Source: Panaeolus papilionaceus (lineage: Eukaryota; Basidiomycota; Agaricomycetes; Agaricales). Taken from it: a DNA stretch of 64,000 bases. Position numbers and translations under genes: made by a program. Of the stretch, positions 1 to 11,223 are shown one piece after another (the first letter of the stretch is position 1; each line of letters opens with the position of its first letter). The notes under the pieces were generated by a model. The model ran no database searches. It worked only from the letters and a program-made list of their open reading frames with translations, and was not told the DNA's origin. Location: contig JADNRZ010000012.1 in NCBI GenBank assembly GCA_015501605.1, positions 1,116,001-1,180,000 of the forward strand. The letters are read 5' to 3'.

Positions 1-544
1 AAATTGCCTGCTATTTGATTCTGAATTTTATTCAATTTAATTCCTGCAGGGGAGCAGCCCATTTAGCTGCGCTTTTTCCCGTCAATTTAGCCCCTATTCA
101 TTTATGCCACCATTCCTGCTGCATTTGTACCGCTTTTTTTGCACTATTTCTGGTGCACATATATACCATTAGAAAGCCCTAATTGTCTAGTTTAAGAATA
201 TGCCCTCAGTTTTACAATAGCCCCACTAGGGGCTGCACTATTTAGCTGCGCTTTTTGGGTATTTAATTAGCCCCTATTTTTAATCAGCATTATTCCTGCT
301 CCATTTTGCACCGCTTTGGTGCAATTATATATGGACATATATATATCACCAGAAAGCTACAAATGCCTAGATTAAGAATCTGAAATCAGAATATAAATGT
401 TGTGTCTAGGGAGGGAGCAATTGCATTTCGCATTTGGGTATTGGAGCGTGGGAACACCCTTGATCACCTCTTCTCCCCCTCCCCCCACCGCTTTTCTCCC
501 TCCATTTCTCCACAACCACTCACCCTCTCGGCTTATAATTTGGC
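1..544. repeat. Left arm of a large fold-back (inverted repeat) element
   Basis: This stretch is the reverse complement of 1738-2281, with base i pairing to base 2282-i; I saw no mismatch where I compared. The arm probably starts outside the window. It contains a tandem unit of about 180 bp: the string agctgcgcttttt recurs near 65 and 243, each followed by an agcccctatt segment, a ccgcttt segment and an agaaagc segment. Such subterminal tandem repeats inside long inverted arms are typical of fold-back or Mutator-like DNA transposons. Family assignment is not possible from this alone. Confidence 0.85.
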
Positions 545-1737
545 GTACATGTGTAAAATATGTATTATAAACGGTGTGCAAGACAGGAACCCAAGGGGAC
601 TGCTAGGAATGCAGCTATTCTGCATTTACCTTTTTTTTGTTTCTAATTCTGCCAAAAGAGGACCCAATAGTCCTCTATAACTCGCATTTGGAGTAGGATG
701 AAGCCATTTTAATATGTGATAACATTAATACCGTTGTTCTGTACCATCCATCATGTGTTCACACTTGCAGATCATATAGAAACAGCCATCTGCTATCTCA
801 CAGGTTCCCCAAATACTATATTGGGTATATCTCTACCATTTCTGCCCGCTTTATAGTGGTGCAAAATGTTCTAAAATCGCCTCAAGAATACCTACAAGAC
901 AAGGGTACTTGCAGCAAATTCTGAGCACTTCTCAAAAATCACTGTTTTTCAGCTGATAAGCCATTTGTACAAGATCTGCATTGAAATAATTTAATCAGAC
1001 CCCATAGAGGCGAAGGTTGACACTGTTATTGATGTTTACAAAAGGTTTGACAACATTTGAGTGAGTGTGGAAGGCTGGAGACACAAATGGGTGCTGGAAT
1101 GCAGGTTGATGTAGTGTCAATGCTCAATGAACTGACAATAACCAGGATTCTCCTTAACTGTTTCTCTCGGTCTATTGGCTACACTTGACCAATCTCTTTC
1201 AAACTTTTTTCAAATTGAAGATGTGTCAATTCTAAACACATTTCAGGTGTATATATGCACACAGACAGTGGTACCACCATACTAGAGTCTCAAAACCTCC
1301 TCCTGACTATTTGTGGTTGATGCAGGATATTAGACATGCAATATCTTCATGAGGAGTGATCAGACTTCTATGATGAAGCACACATTTGAAAGGTGTTGAC
1401 CACCGCGGTTTAAAAAACCTTTGAGCTCAAAGATTGGTTAAGAAATGCGAATGATATTGGTGTAGAAACAAAGGGCATAATGATATGATGATTTTAGCTG
1501 GTTTGCATGTGGTGGAGGGCTGAATATTGTGTTCTGATGTATGAAACATGTATACACACATCATCATTATTGCCTGATGCCTTGGTTAGCTGATAATGAG
1601 TCAAATACAATGCTTTGGGTCCGCTTTTGGAGAAATATGATCCATACAAGAAGTATATAGCAGATTTATGCATATTTATGGATGGCAGTGTACTGTAAGT
1701 TTGCACCCACCATCCAACGATATATATAAATCTGCAT
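545..1737. other. Spacer between the fold-back arms, no gene seen
   Basis: The 1.2 kb between the arms is AT-rich. Open frames here are short and do not resemble a transposase on either strand. Reading frames that look related at 402-680 and 1494-1880 are only the two arms read in mirror image. I see no function here; it may be the internal part of a non-autonomous element. Confidence 0.6.
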
Positions 1738-2281
1738 GCCAAATTATAAGCCGAGAGGGTGAGTGGTTGTGGAGAAATGGAGGGAGAAAAGCGGTGGGGG
1801 GAGGGGGAGAAGAGGTGATCAAGGGTGTTCCCACGCTCCAATACCCAAATGCGAAATGCAATTGCTCCCTCCCTAGACACAACATTTATATTCTGATTTC
1901 AGATTCTTAATCTAGGCATTTGTAGCTTTCTGGTGATATATATATGTCCATATATAATTGCACCAAAGCGGTGCAAAATGGAGCAGGAATAATGCTGATT
2001 AAAAATAGGGGCTAATTAAATACCCAAAAAGCGCAGCTAAATAGTGCAGCCCCTAGTGGGGCTATTGTAAAACTGAGGGCATATTCTTAAACTAGACAAT
2101 TAGGGCTTTCTAATGGTATATATGTGCACCAGAAATAGTGCAAAAAAAGCGGTACAAATGCAGCAGGAATGGTGGCATAAATGAATAGGGGCTAAATTGA
2201 CGGGAAAAAGCGCAGCTAAATGGGCTGCTCCCCTGCAGGAATTAAATTGAATAAAATTCAGAATCAAATAGCAGGCAATTT
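1738..2281. repeat. Right arm of the fold-back element
   Basis: Mirror copy of 1-544. The inner boundary is sharp: the arms agree up to ggcttataatttggc (left, ending at 544) and gccaaattataagcc (right, starting at 1738) and then diverge. Beyond 2281 the sequence continues with what looks like a third, partial copy of the ~180-bp unit (agctttctaatggtatatat, then an aagcggtg segment), so the true outer end is probably near 2350. No target duplication can be identified because the left end is outside the window. Confidence 0.85.
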
Positions 2282-2349
2282 TAGCTTTCTAATGGTATAT
2301 ATATGTCCATATGAAGTGGCCAGAAAAGCGGTGTAATAAATGCTGCAGT

Positions 2350-2803
2350 AAAAGGGGAGAAATATTATTAATTGATGTGATGTGTCATCATCCTAAATGG
2401 GTATTGATTAATAGGTGTGATTAGATTTGAGAATATTCCTGATTAGGCCGAAGATTTGATCTGAAAATAGAGTATTATATAATCAAGATAAATATAATAT
2501 AATATCGCAATAAGATTTCTAGGCAAGAAAGCCCAATTCTTGCTAATATCACTACTAAGATTTCTAGACAACATGCCTTGAAACCAAAGATCGCAACTCT
2601 AAGATATTTACTACCTGGCCCAGGGGTTAAAGATCGTAACACTAAGATATCAAGATAGTAGCCTACAGGTACAAAGATATCAAGTTCAAGATCTTGTTGA
2701 GTTGCCTGTAGTGAAATAATAATTAAATCTTGTCTCCTGGATAGGTGCCTAACAAACTATAAGATATTGCTACTAGAGTTCCAGGCAGTAGCCTATAATA
2801 TTC
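2350..2803. other. AT-rich intergenic stretch with degenerate short repeats
   Basis: No gene is visible. The sequence repeats variants of aagatatc/aagatatt and of gtagcctataatat (for example near 2790 and 2890). It borders the 3' side of the retroelement and may be its decayed untranslated or terminal region. A tyrosine-recombinase or integrase frame, which some related retroelements carry after the RNase H domain, is not visible here. Confidence 0.5.
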
Positions 2804-2903
2804 TAAGATATCGCAAAGATATTGCAGCCAGGCAGTGTAGAAATCTTAGCATATTTGCCCAGAAACGGTGCAAGTACAGCTACAGGCTGTAGCCTATAAT
2901 ATG

Positions 2904-4818
2904 TCAAAGATATTGGAAGCCACGGGTCGCAGGATTGTCCACAGAAGGAACATAAACGAGATTCGGAACGATGAAATGTGAAAGGAGAACAGAATATGAT
3001 CGACAAACAGATAAATTAATATGATAATTGCAGCTGCGCCCCTTGATGATTGAGCCGATGGTGCCCTGGTTATCTGAGTGGAGGACTACCTCGCAATCCC
3101 GAATTCCCATTGACTCCAGGTAATAAATTGCAAACTCTATTGCTAGAGTCTCAAGCCAGCAGATGCCCTGACCTGAAGCATCATCGTGCCAGTTATCCAC
3201 CAGACGGAAGGCCCTCCATCCGCTACTGATGCAGACACTGATGCCCCAAGATGTACAGGCATCGACATAGATGTCCAGGGCGACAGGTGGCCCCCGTGGG
3301 ACAAGCTGACGGTAGAAGTGCTCTTCCGAGAGCGTTTCCCTCCACCATCTAAGGTCAGAGATGAGCGATCGTGGCGGGTGCTTCGTGACGCGGTCGTTAC
3401 CCATGAACGAGGCTGCGAAATTTGACAGCGACAACAGGTGTGATCTCCCCTCGAGGTGGACAACCGTGAGGTAACAGAGCGACCCATGAAGCTTGTTGAT
3501 GTCGAGCAGGTGACAACCCTGGAACTTCCGGTTGAACTTCTCGATAAACGAATCAATGCAGTGGAGAAACTTTCTCCTTTTCAGGTCAGGGACTGATACA
3601 CGGTGAAGAACGAGGTCCCACGTAAGACCGATGAACACCGTAATACTCGAGAAAACGAGGTCACCCTTCTCGGGGTGCCAGGGAATGCGAAGTGAGGAGA
3701 TATGACGTAGTATCTCAGGACGGTCGTAAAGATATTGGTGGGGGCCGTCAACGAATGGGCCACCCTTGACAGGATACCTGAAAATCTTCAGGTTGTCTTC
3801 ATACTTCAGCACAGGTTGAACTCCCTCCGCGATCCATATGTCCACAGCTGCGTTGACAATCATGCCTGCCTTGCTGCTAGCGCTGGCCAGACCAAAAGGC
3901 ACCGTGTGATCAATGTAGAACTGACCCACAGCCGTGCCTTGGAGTACAACCCAAGCTTTGTGGTCCGGGACCACAGGACAGGTTCAGTGGAACTTCTCGA
4001 TGTCGAGTGTGCAGGCTTGCGTGCCCTCGGGTGCACAAGCAACCTGTAATGATAATCAGTCAGTGTACGAGCTGAGAGTCGAATACGCAGGGCACGAGCG
4101 CCCCCAGTGTGTGAACAGGTGAGCGACTCACCATATCTGTGACACGACACACTGTATCGAAACGGGTTGGGAAATCGTCCTTCTTGATGAAGGAATTGAC
4201 AGATGCGGCTGTCTTCGCATCTTTCGAAAGATGTCGACAAACTTGGAGTTTGTCAGGCTCCCCAGGAGCCTGGGGCTGGACGGATACTATAAGTGGCGAG
4301 GACTGGAAAGGACCGCGCAAGATCGCCTCCACCTCATCGCAGGTGAAGGGGCCTGAGACGCGTCCTGATGCGAGTTCGGTGTCGATGTATTTGTTAACTT
4401 CTTCTGGGTAGTCCTTGACAGTTTTGTGATTGCTGATGATTGTAGTGGATTTTAGTTCTGGCATCTTGCCTAATGGGAAACCATGACAGAGGTTGGATAC
4501 AAGGTGGGGATAGGAATTAGTGAGGTTGTGTTTGCATAGTAGGAGGTTGAAAGTGTCTGGATCATAGGGTGTGACAATGCGAGAGAAAATATTAGGGAGG
4601 ATGTGCTGTGAGGGGTCGAATGGGGGGCACTGGTGAACGAGATGAGAGAGATCGGGATAGGCGAGTCTAGGGGGGTTAGAAGCAACAAGGAAATCCTCCA
4701 GTTCAGACAGACTTGGAGCACTGACCGGACTGGGAGTGGTGCTTGGAGTCTCCGCAGTAGGAACAGACATGGAGCCTGTTGCTGTTGTGGTTGCATGATC
4801 CTTTAGGGGGATTGTCAC
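2904..4818 (-). pseudogene. Reverse transcriptase-RNase H, one intron, inactivated
   Basis: The first exon runs from about 4818 to 4132. A minus-strand intron of 88 nt (4044-4131, gtgagt...attacag) fits well, because joining keeps the frame and yields the RT block VACAPEGTQACTLDIEKFH. The next codon is TGA at 3984-3986; relatives usually have Arg (CGA) there, so a CpG to TpG change is likely. After it the frame is open to 2904 with PFGLASASSKAG, the motif C region, and an RNase H domain (DACTSWG, ETLAIE, HSDNQGT). Motif C reads KYEDN instead of the usual YxDD; the second Asp has become Asn (codon 3792-3794). Both defects point to a dead polymerase. The 5' end overlaps the gag frame by 116 nt, so expression would have needed a frameshift or re-initiation. 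Confidence 0.8.
4044..4131 (-). other. Putative 88-nt intron in the RT gene
   Basis: On the minus strand the donor is gtgagt (4126-4131) and the acceptor is attacag (4044-4050). Without splicing the RT frame would end at 4060 and the conserved LDIEKFH block would be out of frame. Removing it joins the two parts in frame. Confidence 0.7.
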
Positions 4819-6139
4819 CGTGCATGTTCCAGAGGATGCAGATTTCCTTGTTGGTGGGGGTGATGAGCTTCAAGTTTTCGTACCGCGCGTAGGTCTCTCC
4901 TCCACCAGGAAACTTCTTGAGGGTAGATGGGTGGTCTCTGAGAGTATGTTCAGAGCTGTTGCAGACGAGACAAGACCCTTGCACCTGCGTCTGCTTCCGA
5001 AAGGACTGGCCCGAGCCACCGGTTCTTTCCCTACCCTTACCAGCGCAACCCTGGCCACTCGATCCCTGACCTTGAGAACCGGAGTTACTTTGAGTCATGG
5101 ATGCCATTGTAGCCTTGAGCTCTTCGTGCGCCATCCTGAGGTCGTGAGTGTCCTTCATGGAGATCCACCTTGAGATGTAGATGCTGGGCAGCTCCCTTGT
5201 CCTGGTGGCGTGCCAATTGAACCGCATTTCCGCTTCTATGGATTTCCACAAAGGGTAATACTTCTCCAAGTCGTCTTGAGAGGTGAAGAAACCAAAATGC
5301 TCCTTCCACAGGGCGGTCCACGAGCCTCCTCCCGGTGTTACGTCCCTGAGCTTCTGAAACTCGATCATATTGTCCCGCGCCTCGAGGAACTGCGTGTAGG
5401 TGAGGCTGCCCACTGGGATGCCGAGGTCCTTGTGTAGAGCATCGATATCGATGATGTTGGGATGTTTCCCAGCTTCACTGTCAAGCAGAATACCTTTGGT
5501 GGTGGTGAGCCCTCCAGCTTGGTTAGCAGCGATATAGACGAGGGAACGCCTAAGAAAGAACTCGTTCGGGAGACAAACCCAAGCCTCGGTAACGAACATG
5601 ATGTCCACGAAGTTGATGGGAGTCAGATCACCAGGAATGCGGAGTGAGATAAGATCGCCATCCATGCACTGCCTCTTTGTGAGCTTATCAGAGCTGTCCT
5701 GATGGCTATCTGATTTCCGCTTGTTAGTGTCCCTTTTTGCAATGAAGTCAGAAACTCTGGAGGCAATGCTGAGAGAAAAGAACTGTTTTAGCATCTCGAA
5801 GACCCCAGGTTTGGCAATCTCTTCAATTTTGTTGTTGGAAATGGTGATCATGGAAGCTGTTTCCGATTCTGGGGCCTGGAAGTTTCTGTCTGCTGGATCC
5901 AGTGCAAGCGCTGTGTGCCTGTCTGTCGCATACTTGATGCGCTTGAGATTTGCGTCCTCTATAGCCTGATTCTTCTTGAGGCGTAGCTGTAGAGGGAGGG
6001 ATTTTAACCTGAGGGAAGTGGCGTTGTCCACATGGGTTTTCCTGACCCTGGTGGGCTGTGATGGTGGAGTCGGGGGAGGAGTTTGCGATGCCCCTGAAGG
6101 ATTGGCGCCTGCGGGTCCAGTGCTTTGTGTCATGATCAC
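4703..6139 (-). CDS. Gag-like nucleocapsid protein of the retroelement
   Basis: An uninterrupted 478-residue frame directly upstream of the RT frame. The N-terminus is rich in Pro, Gly and Thr. The middle is predicted helical. The C-terminal ~100 residues hold Cys/His clusters (CLVCNSSEH, then HVCSYCGDSKHHSQSGQC) that look like zinc-knuckle nucleic-acid-binding motifs. Its position before RT, the zinc clusters and the overlap with the RT frame make a Gag role likely. The start could be the Met at 6139 or the next one two codons later. It is intact although the linked RT is dead, so it is a relic or could be supplied in trans. Confidence 0.65.
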   Translation of the reverse strand: MIMTQSTGPAGANPSGASQTPPPTPPSQPTRVRKTHVDNATSLRLKSLPLQLRLKKNQAIEDANLKRIKYATDRHTALALDPADRNFQAPESETASMITISNNKIEEIAKPGVFEMLKQFFSLSIASRVSDFIAKRDTNKRKSDSHQDSSDKLTKRQCMDGDLISLRIPGDLTPINFVDIMFVTEAWVCLPNEFFLRRSLVYIAANQAGGLTTTKGILLDSEAGKHPNIIDIDALHKDLGIPVGSLTYTQFLEARDNMIEFQKLRDVTPGGGSWTALWKEHFGFFTSQDDLEKYYPLWKSIEAEMRFNWHATRTRELPSIYISRWISMKDTHDLRMAHEELKATMASMTQSNSGSQGQGSSGQGCAGKGRERTGGSGQSFRKQTQVQGSCLVCNSSEHTLRDHPSTLKKFPGGGETYARYENLKLITPTNKEICILWNMHGDNPPKGSCNHNSNRLHVCSYCGDSKHHSQSGQCSKSV

Positions 6140-6436
6140 TGAGAGTTTCGATAAGCGGAAAAAAGAAAGAGAGCTTTGTCGAGCTCTTGCTGATCAGACT
6201 TGAAAATTTCCGTGACAAAAAATTTTTGAAAGAAAGGATGAGCAGCAAGGAGCGCGAAGGCGGCGTAAGTCCACACCCCGCATGTCGGATATTTGGCTGT
6301 GTCGTTACAGCCAAATGATGACATGCTCATGCTTACTCACTTCATCTTATCCTCTGATGAGGCAAGCCTCATCCCAGAATAAGATAAGTGATGAGGCAGC
6401 GATGAGAGCGGTGTTCTCTGTTCTTGCGCGCCCACT

Positions 6437-6703
6437 ATGACGACCACAATATCTACTGACCTCAAACACTGTATGGTGCGCTGGTACCATACAGACGAAA
6501 TGACAATGGAGGAGATTCGTGACCTTTCTGGGTGTTCTATAGGCACAGTGTATGATACCCTGCGTAACTTTGAGATGTTCGGTCAAGCTACCAATCCCTT
6601 CTCGCGAAGATCTGGCCGTCCATCATCACTTTCAGCAGAGGATATCAAATTTCTTCAGTCCCTTTTGGACGCAAACCCTTCCTTATACCTAGATGAGCTT
6701 TAG
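6437..6703 (+). pseudogene. N-terminal fragment of a Tc1/mariner-type transposase
   Basis: 88 codons encoding a helix-turn-helix DNA-binding region: MEEIRDLSGCSIGTVYDTL is a typical recognition HTH, followed by the RRSGRPSSLSAEDIKFLQ linker seen in Tc1/IS630-family transposases of basidiomycetes. The frame stops at TAG (6701-6703), where relatives normally have Gln, and continues recognisably for about 15 codons (SCLESIRG). No DDE catalytic domain follows, so only the DNA-binding part survives. No terminal repeats were found around it. Confidence 0.7.
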
Positions 6704-8109
6704 AGTTGCCTTGAATCCATACGTGGTGCGACATCGAGGGCTCGACAACCCCAATTGCTGATTATCTGATCAGGCTGTGCAGTATTGTTTGGTTGATGCT
6801 CACAGTCATGTGCCCATTTTCCAACCGGCTGTAATATACAGAACGTCACGGTGTGAACATGCACTGCATGAGCCTCATGAGGTTGACCACTGCCTCAAAA
6901 TGTATGTTCAACAAGTCACGACCCCAGCAGAGATGTGATGACTCAAAAGCCCGATCTGGTTGACATCATTTTGCGCATCTGTCAAACAATGCACAGGTGG
7001 CGATGCGTTGTACTTCTTCAAATTCGACAATTTGAGCTGGAGGACGTGACTCAGTGTTGCCGCACCACTCATCTAGAGTGGTGGAAGGACATAGGCAAGC
7101 ATGCACTGAAGGCTTCCTCGTCTCTATTATCTGAGGCTGTATCTGCAGTGCGTGGAACGATACCAGTATATGAAATGCAATGGCGGTGGCGATGTAAGAC
7201 AACGGAGACAAACTGAACGTTCCAACAGTTTTCTGGGGGTTCGTGACATGGCATTTAAGATTAATACTGTTTCCTTCACTGTCATCATCATCACTACCTT
7301 GAATGCTTGAACCCTCCAAGCTTTACATAGAGTGTACTTATATTGCCATCCTGTTTTAGCACTGATGCCTCTACAGTGTCTTTATAACAAATCATTGTTT
7401 ATATACACAATGCCGTGAACAGGTTAAACTCACGGAATGGGATTCAAACCGTGAATAATTTGGAAGGTTGTGTCCATGTGAGTAAGTCTCCAGCGCCATG
7501 CCCTCCAATGAAATGAATGGGCTATATTAATTCTGATTCTCTGTTTCTCATGCAGTGCCTCACCGTCATGTGACACACCCCTACAACTTGACACAGTGAG
7601 GTAGAAAGCCTGCGCACGCGCAGGTATACCGGGACAGGCACTTGGTTTTATGCACGCATCTTCATTAATATGTAGTGGCGCATGTATATACAAAGTCATG
7701 AGGCTAGAAGTTGTTTGTGTCGATTAATATACATGAATCAATGAAATTGGATTGTGTGAAAATGGCCCTTCACAAAAATGTATTGGCCTTCTGTGCAATA
7801 ACACGCAAGTGCATGCATATGAAGCATGTACCAGATTTTTGAGGGTAAGTAGGGGTATACGTGACGCAAGATTGAGAGTGAAATAGTCATATTTGCGATG
7901 CCTAGAGCTATTATAATACAAATATTCAATGATTAAAATTAGCTATAAAGTGCTACTGTAGTAGCAGCCCATTTCAACCCCACAACACACTGCCATGGCT
8001 CGACAAACTCATAAACCGAAGCATTGAAACCCTGCTCCTGCTGCCCCTATCAAGAGATGACAATGAAGGAGCATCTCTACGAAATAGCAGTTGACATGTA
8101 CCATGATGA
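6704..8109. other. Intergenic region without recognisable gene
   Basis: Several open frames of 60-117 codons exist on both strands (for example 6935-7216 plus and 6966-7319 minus), but none has a recognisable domain and they overlap one another. The first ~90 bases continue the Tc1 fragment. I see no RNA gene. Confidence 0.5.
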
Positions 8110-8436
8110 ACAGGAGCTTACTCGGGGTCCCAAGACCAGCTATGTGCCCTGCGGCCTTCGAAAAATCACTATCCGTGTCTTGGATATTCACTACGAGGAG
8201 ACTGGTATGCTGAGGATGAGGAGGATAGCAGCGGGGAGGATGAGGATGCCAAGGACGCAGATAGGGGCTCGGAGGAGGAAGAGGAGACTGGGGATGATGA
8301 TGATGGATGTGATCCATCATCAGTTCCAGCCTTATTTTGGCCGGTGTGTCAAATAGTGGGAATGCCATCTGTTACGGTTGACTTGTTCAGCGTGTATGAG
8401 TCCAGCTGTAGAGTCAACAAGAACGAGGGTCGAAGG
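8110..8436 (+). pseudogene. Acidic open frame interrupted by an LTR
   Basis: This frame is open for 109 codons. Its middle part (about 8212-8310) is strongly acidic, with runs such as AEDEEDSSGEDEDAKDAD followed by GSEEEEETGDDDDG. The LTR at 8370 enters the frame after VGMPS, so the last 22 codons are LTR sequence. Acidic tails of this kind occur in many nuclear or transposon proteins. I do not recognise the family, and it could be chance coding from a purine-rich repeat. Confidence 0.3.
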
Positions 8437-8930
8437 TAAGGTCGGAGTATTGATCTGAGTGTTATGTCGAGTTCGATAGAATCTAACTAAGAATGCCACT
8501 TCGAGATTCACTCGATGGTATTGTCTTAGCAGAGAGCAAGTAGAAGAAGTTCAGTAGAAGTTATCGTTCTATTGTAGTTAAAGAACTAGCTAAAGAACAT
8601 GGGTATAATACTGGGGTTTATATATGTGGTCTGTGCACAAGATAAATAAGAGTCAGAGGACGGGGTAGAGGAGTCATAGTGGAATGTGTATGGGAATATA
8701 ACAGAGAACGAGTCATAAGTGTGAGAGAGGAATGAGTCAGAGATAAGAATAAAATGTGGGGCAACAGCAAGAATGGAAGTGGAGTAAGAAGAGGAAAAGA
8801 TAAGAAGATAGGACGAGCTACAAGTACAAAGAGAGATGATAGTACACAAAGATAAGATAATAGTCTAGATAAGATAGAGAAAAGATAGGGGCATAGTGAT
8901 AGGGCGAAAGATATAAGATAAAACGTAACA
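8370..8930. mobile_element. Solo LTR with CCATC target-site duplication
   Basis: A 561-bp block begins TGTTACG and ends CGTAACA, that is TG...CA with inverted ends. It is flanked on both sides by the same 5 bases, CCATC (8365-8369 and 8931-8935). A 5-bp duplication is normal for integrase-type LTR retrotransposons. No internal coding region or second LTR is present, so it is a solo LTR left by recombination. Orientation and superfamily cannot be told from the sequence alone. Confidence 0.85.
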
Positions 8931-9113
8931 CCATCAAATCACATTTCACCACCATTTTTTTTATTTTCTCCTCATCCTCTTCGTTTTCTGCTTAGATATT
9001 TCATACGAACATTTTATGGACTTGTTGCTATATGTTGAATTTTATTTCATGTATTTTCGTTATGTATTCGAACTTTTATTTAATTTATTCATTTTTGGTG
9101 TGTCACATGACGG

Positions 9114-10968
9114 TTACATATTGTATGAACGTTTCCAAATTTGAAGAACATCGTATAACAAATGGTCGTCTACAGTGTCCCAATCAGAAAGCTGCCTAGC
9201 TATCTGTGTCCGGTAGGAAGGACCAAGAGATGTTTGGGTTTGGAGCACAACCGGGAAACAGATGACGATGTAGCGTTTGTCGAAGTGATCTGGATCTGAG
9301 TCTGGCAAACTATAATTATGTTCATCGTCGAGGTTTGAAGTCGAGTCAAAAAAATGAAAAACTCACCTATGAGTTGCTTTAACCCAATTTCCATCAGCTC
9401 CTGTCGAAGAGCTGGATATTATCGTAGAATTCTTGCGAGTGTTGGGAGTTCAGCAAGAATTCAACCAGAGACGCGTGATACAAAAACAGAAGGAATAGGA
9501 ACACCGAGGCTTGTTGAACCCTTCTGGATTCGATCAAGCAGATTACCCCGTAATCTCATCCCATCAGTGCTGCAGTTCATGATCGACTGCAAGTCAATCA
9601 ACAGAGTGTCAATTGCACAGGGCAAGGAGAGGAACTGTTTGAAAGTAATCCTTGGAGTCGTCCCCTTCAAGGTAACCAGAGAACGACACAGAGACAATAC
9701 AGGAAGCGAGGAGTCTGGACAAAAACTGGGTAGGGGTGCTCTGGCGGATATGAAGATAGAGTGCATACAGCTCGGCGTACAGTACTCAGGGACAGTGTCA
9801 TGTTCGCTGTCGCACTCATCCAGCAGAGACACACTCCACGCCAAATTCGGGCACTCTGAGAGTAGCATGGAGAACCAAGAGCGAATTACAAGCTCTGGTC
9901 GACTGGCAAGAAACATGGAAAAAAGGAAAATCCCGTCGTCTCCAACGAGCGTTGCGATGGCCTCAGGACTTGCTCCTGCCCACTCTCCTCCTGACATTCA
10001 TCCAAACCATCCACGATGATTATTGGGCATAGGAGGAATCACTAAAAATTGATTGCATTTGAGCTGTTTTATGGTCCAATGACGAGGTCCATCGCCTGCT
10101 CCCTGAAGGTGAGATCGAGTACAGAGGGGTTGTTGACGAAATCCTCGATGTAGCACCAGAGGCCCGGTATGGTCTGGCCGAGCTGATAGGCTAGGATCGT
10201 CAGGGGACGCTGTCTGGATAAAAAAAAAGAAGAAAGCCGCAATATTTGCGTCCGGCGTGTCCGCTTGCAGCTCTTCTGAGATAGTCTGTGCGAAGGCAGA
10301 CTTCGCAGCTTCTGCAGAACCATACAGCCACATGATGCGAGATGGACCCTTGTTTATCCAGATCCAAGTCGTGTTGAGGAGTCCAGTGCAAAACCGCAAG
10401 TGTTTGGATGGCATTTAGGCGCACCATACCGATCCTTGGAATTATAAGCTGCCAGTGGCGAAGAATGCGATGAAGTTTAGAAATTCCTTTACACTGAAAA
10501 TTGTAAGCCAATTGGAAGTCCCAAGTATACAAAGATATGTCTCACCCTCTATGCCCTGGCCACAGTGAATGTGAGTATGGTGGTGAAAGAATCCGCCGTC
10601 GAGCAAGACTCGGGTACCAGAACCAAACAACCCTGATGCAAATCTGAGGCCACTACATGATCAAACGTCTTGAGAAGGGATGCGCTTATGAAGAACGGTC
10701 AAGTAGCTCACTCCTTACAGCATCTGCATCACGGATGTTAGTAAATCTCAAATGTTATATCCTGTTGTGAGCAGTATGCTACGCACCACTTTGTGAGGGT
10801 TCACCCGGTAGACCGTCAAGAGAGTGAGTGTTCCGACCTACGTAACTGCCACAAAATCAGAGGTCAATCAATACATTATAAAGCTTCGCACTCACTTTCG
10901 GGCGCGAGTGCATGATTTAATGGTGAAAAGGTCGAACTATAGAGGCAAGGAGAGCGAATTGGAGCCAT
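9114..10968 (-). pseudogene. P-type NACHT NLR pseudogene (P1)
   Basis: Remains of an NLR of the second subfamily. Exon 1 would start at 10968 (MAPIRSP...) and end at a gtgagt donor (exon 10896-10968, 73 nt). A second exon near 10590-10640 encodes the N-terminal motif GLFGSGTRVLLDGG followed by a His-rich stretch. The NACHT part keeps WLYGSA but Walker A reads EAAKS instead of GAGKS. Frameshifts follow near the poly-A/T run at 10218 and again after the Walker B region (VDGLDEC). About 90 codons between SEHD and the YAELYALYLHI block are missing compared with gene A. The 3' end fades at about 9114, where QTQTSLGPSYRTQIARQLSDWD still matches the C-terminal region of A. Confidence 0.75.
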
Positions 10969-11223
10969 GGGGGAAGGGATGGCGACTTCAGGCACATGGG
11001 TGATTAGATATTTCATCCAGTTTATCCCCAGGATCCTTGAATTTGCACATGATGGCACAGGACTTCCTTACAAGCGATGGCCACAACTCACGCGCACAAG
11101 GCATGATTGGAAAGAGTCAATTTTTGGACTGTGAAGTTGTGCACATTTACAGCTGGGAGAAACTACACGATTTCTGATAAATATCGTCAGTGCCGTTCCT
11201 CCCACATACAGTTGTAGATTAAC

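Larger units (their letters stand above)
2904..6139 (-). mobile_element. Decayed gag + RT/RNase H retroelement (DIRS/Ngaro-like, tentative)
   Basis: Two overlapping minus-strand frames, gag-like (4703-6139) and reverse transcriptase plus RNase H (2904-4818), form one retroelement. The RT type, with the LDIEKFH block and a PFGLASASS block, is one I associate with tyrosine-recombinase (DIRS/Ngaro) elements common in mushroom genomes. The naming is tentative because no recombinase frame and no terminal repeats were found. The RT part is broken by a stop codon and by a change in the catalytic motif, so the element cannot be autonomous. Confidence 0.7.

Noticed and set aside
402..1910. Similar 'proteins' on opposite strands at 402-680 and 1494-1910
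   Set aside because: They are the two arms of one inverted repeat translated twice, with no domain.
2282..2903. Tyrosine recombinase or integrase downstream of the RNase H domain
   Set aside because: No frame or motif of that kind is visible; the region is AT-rich and full of stops.
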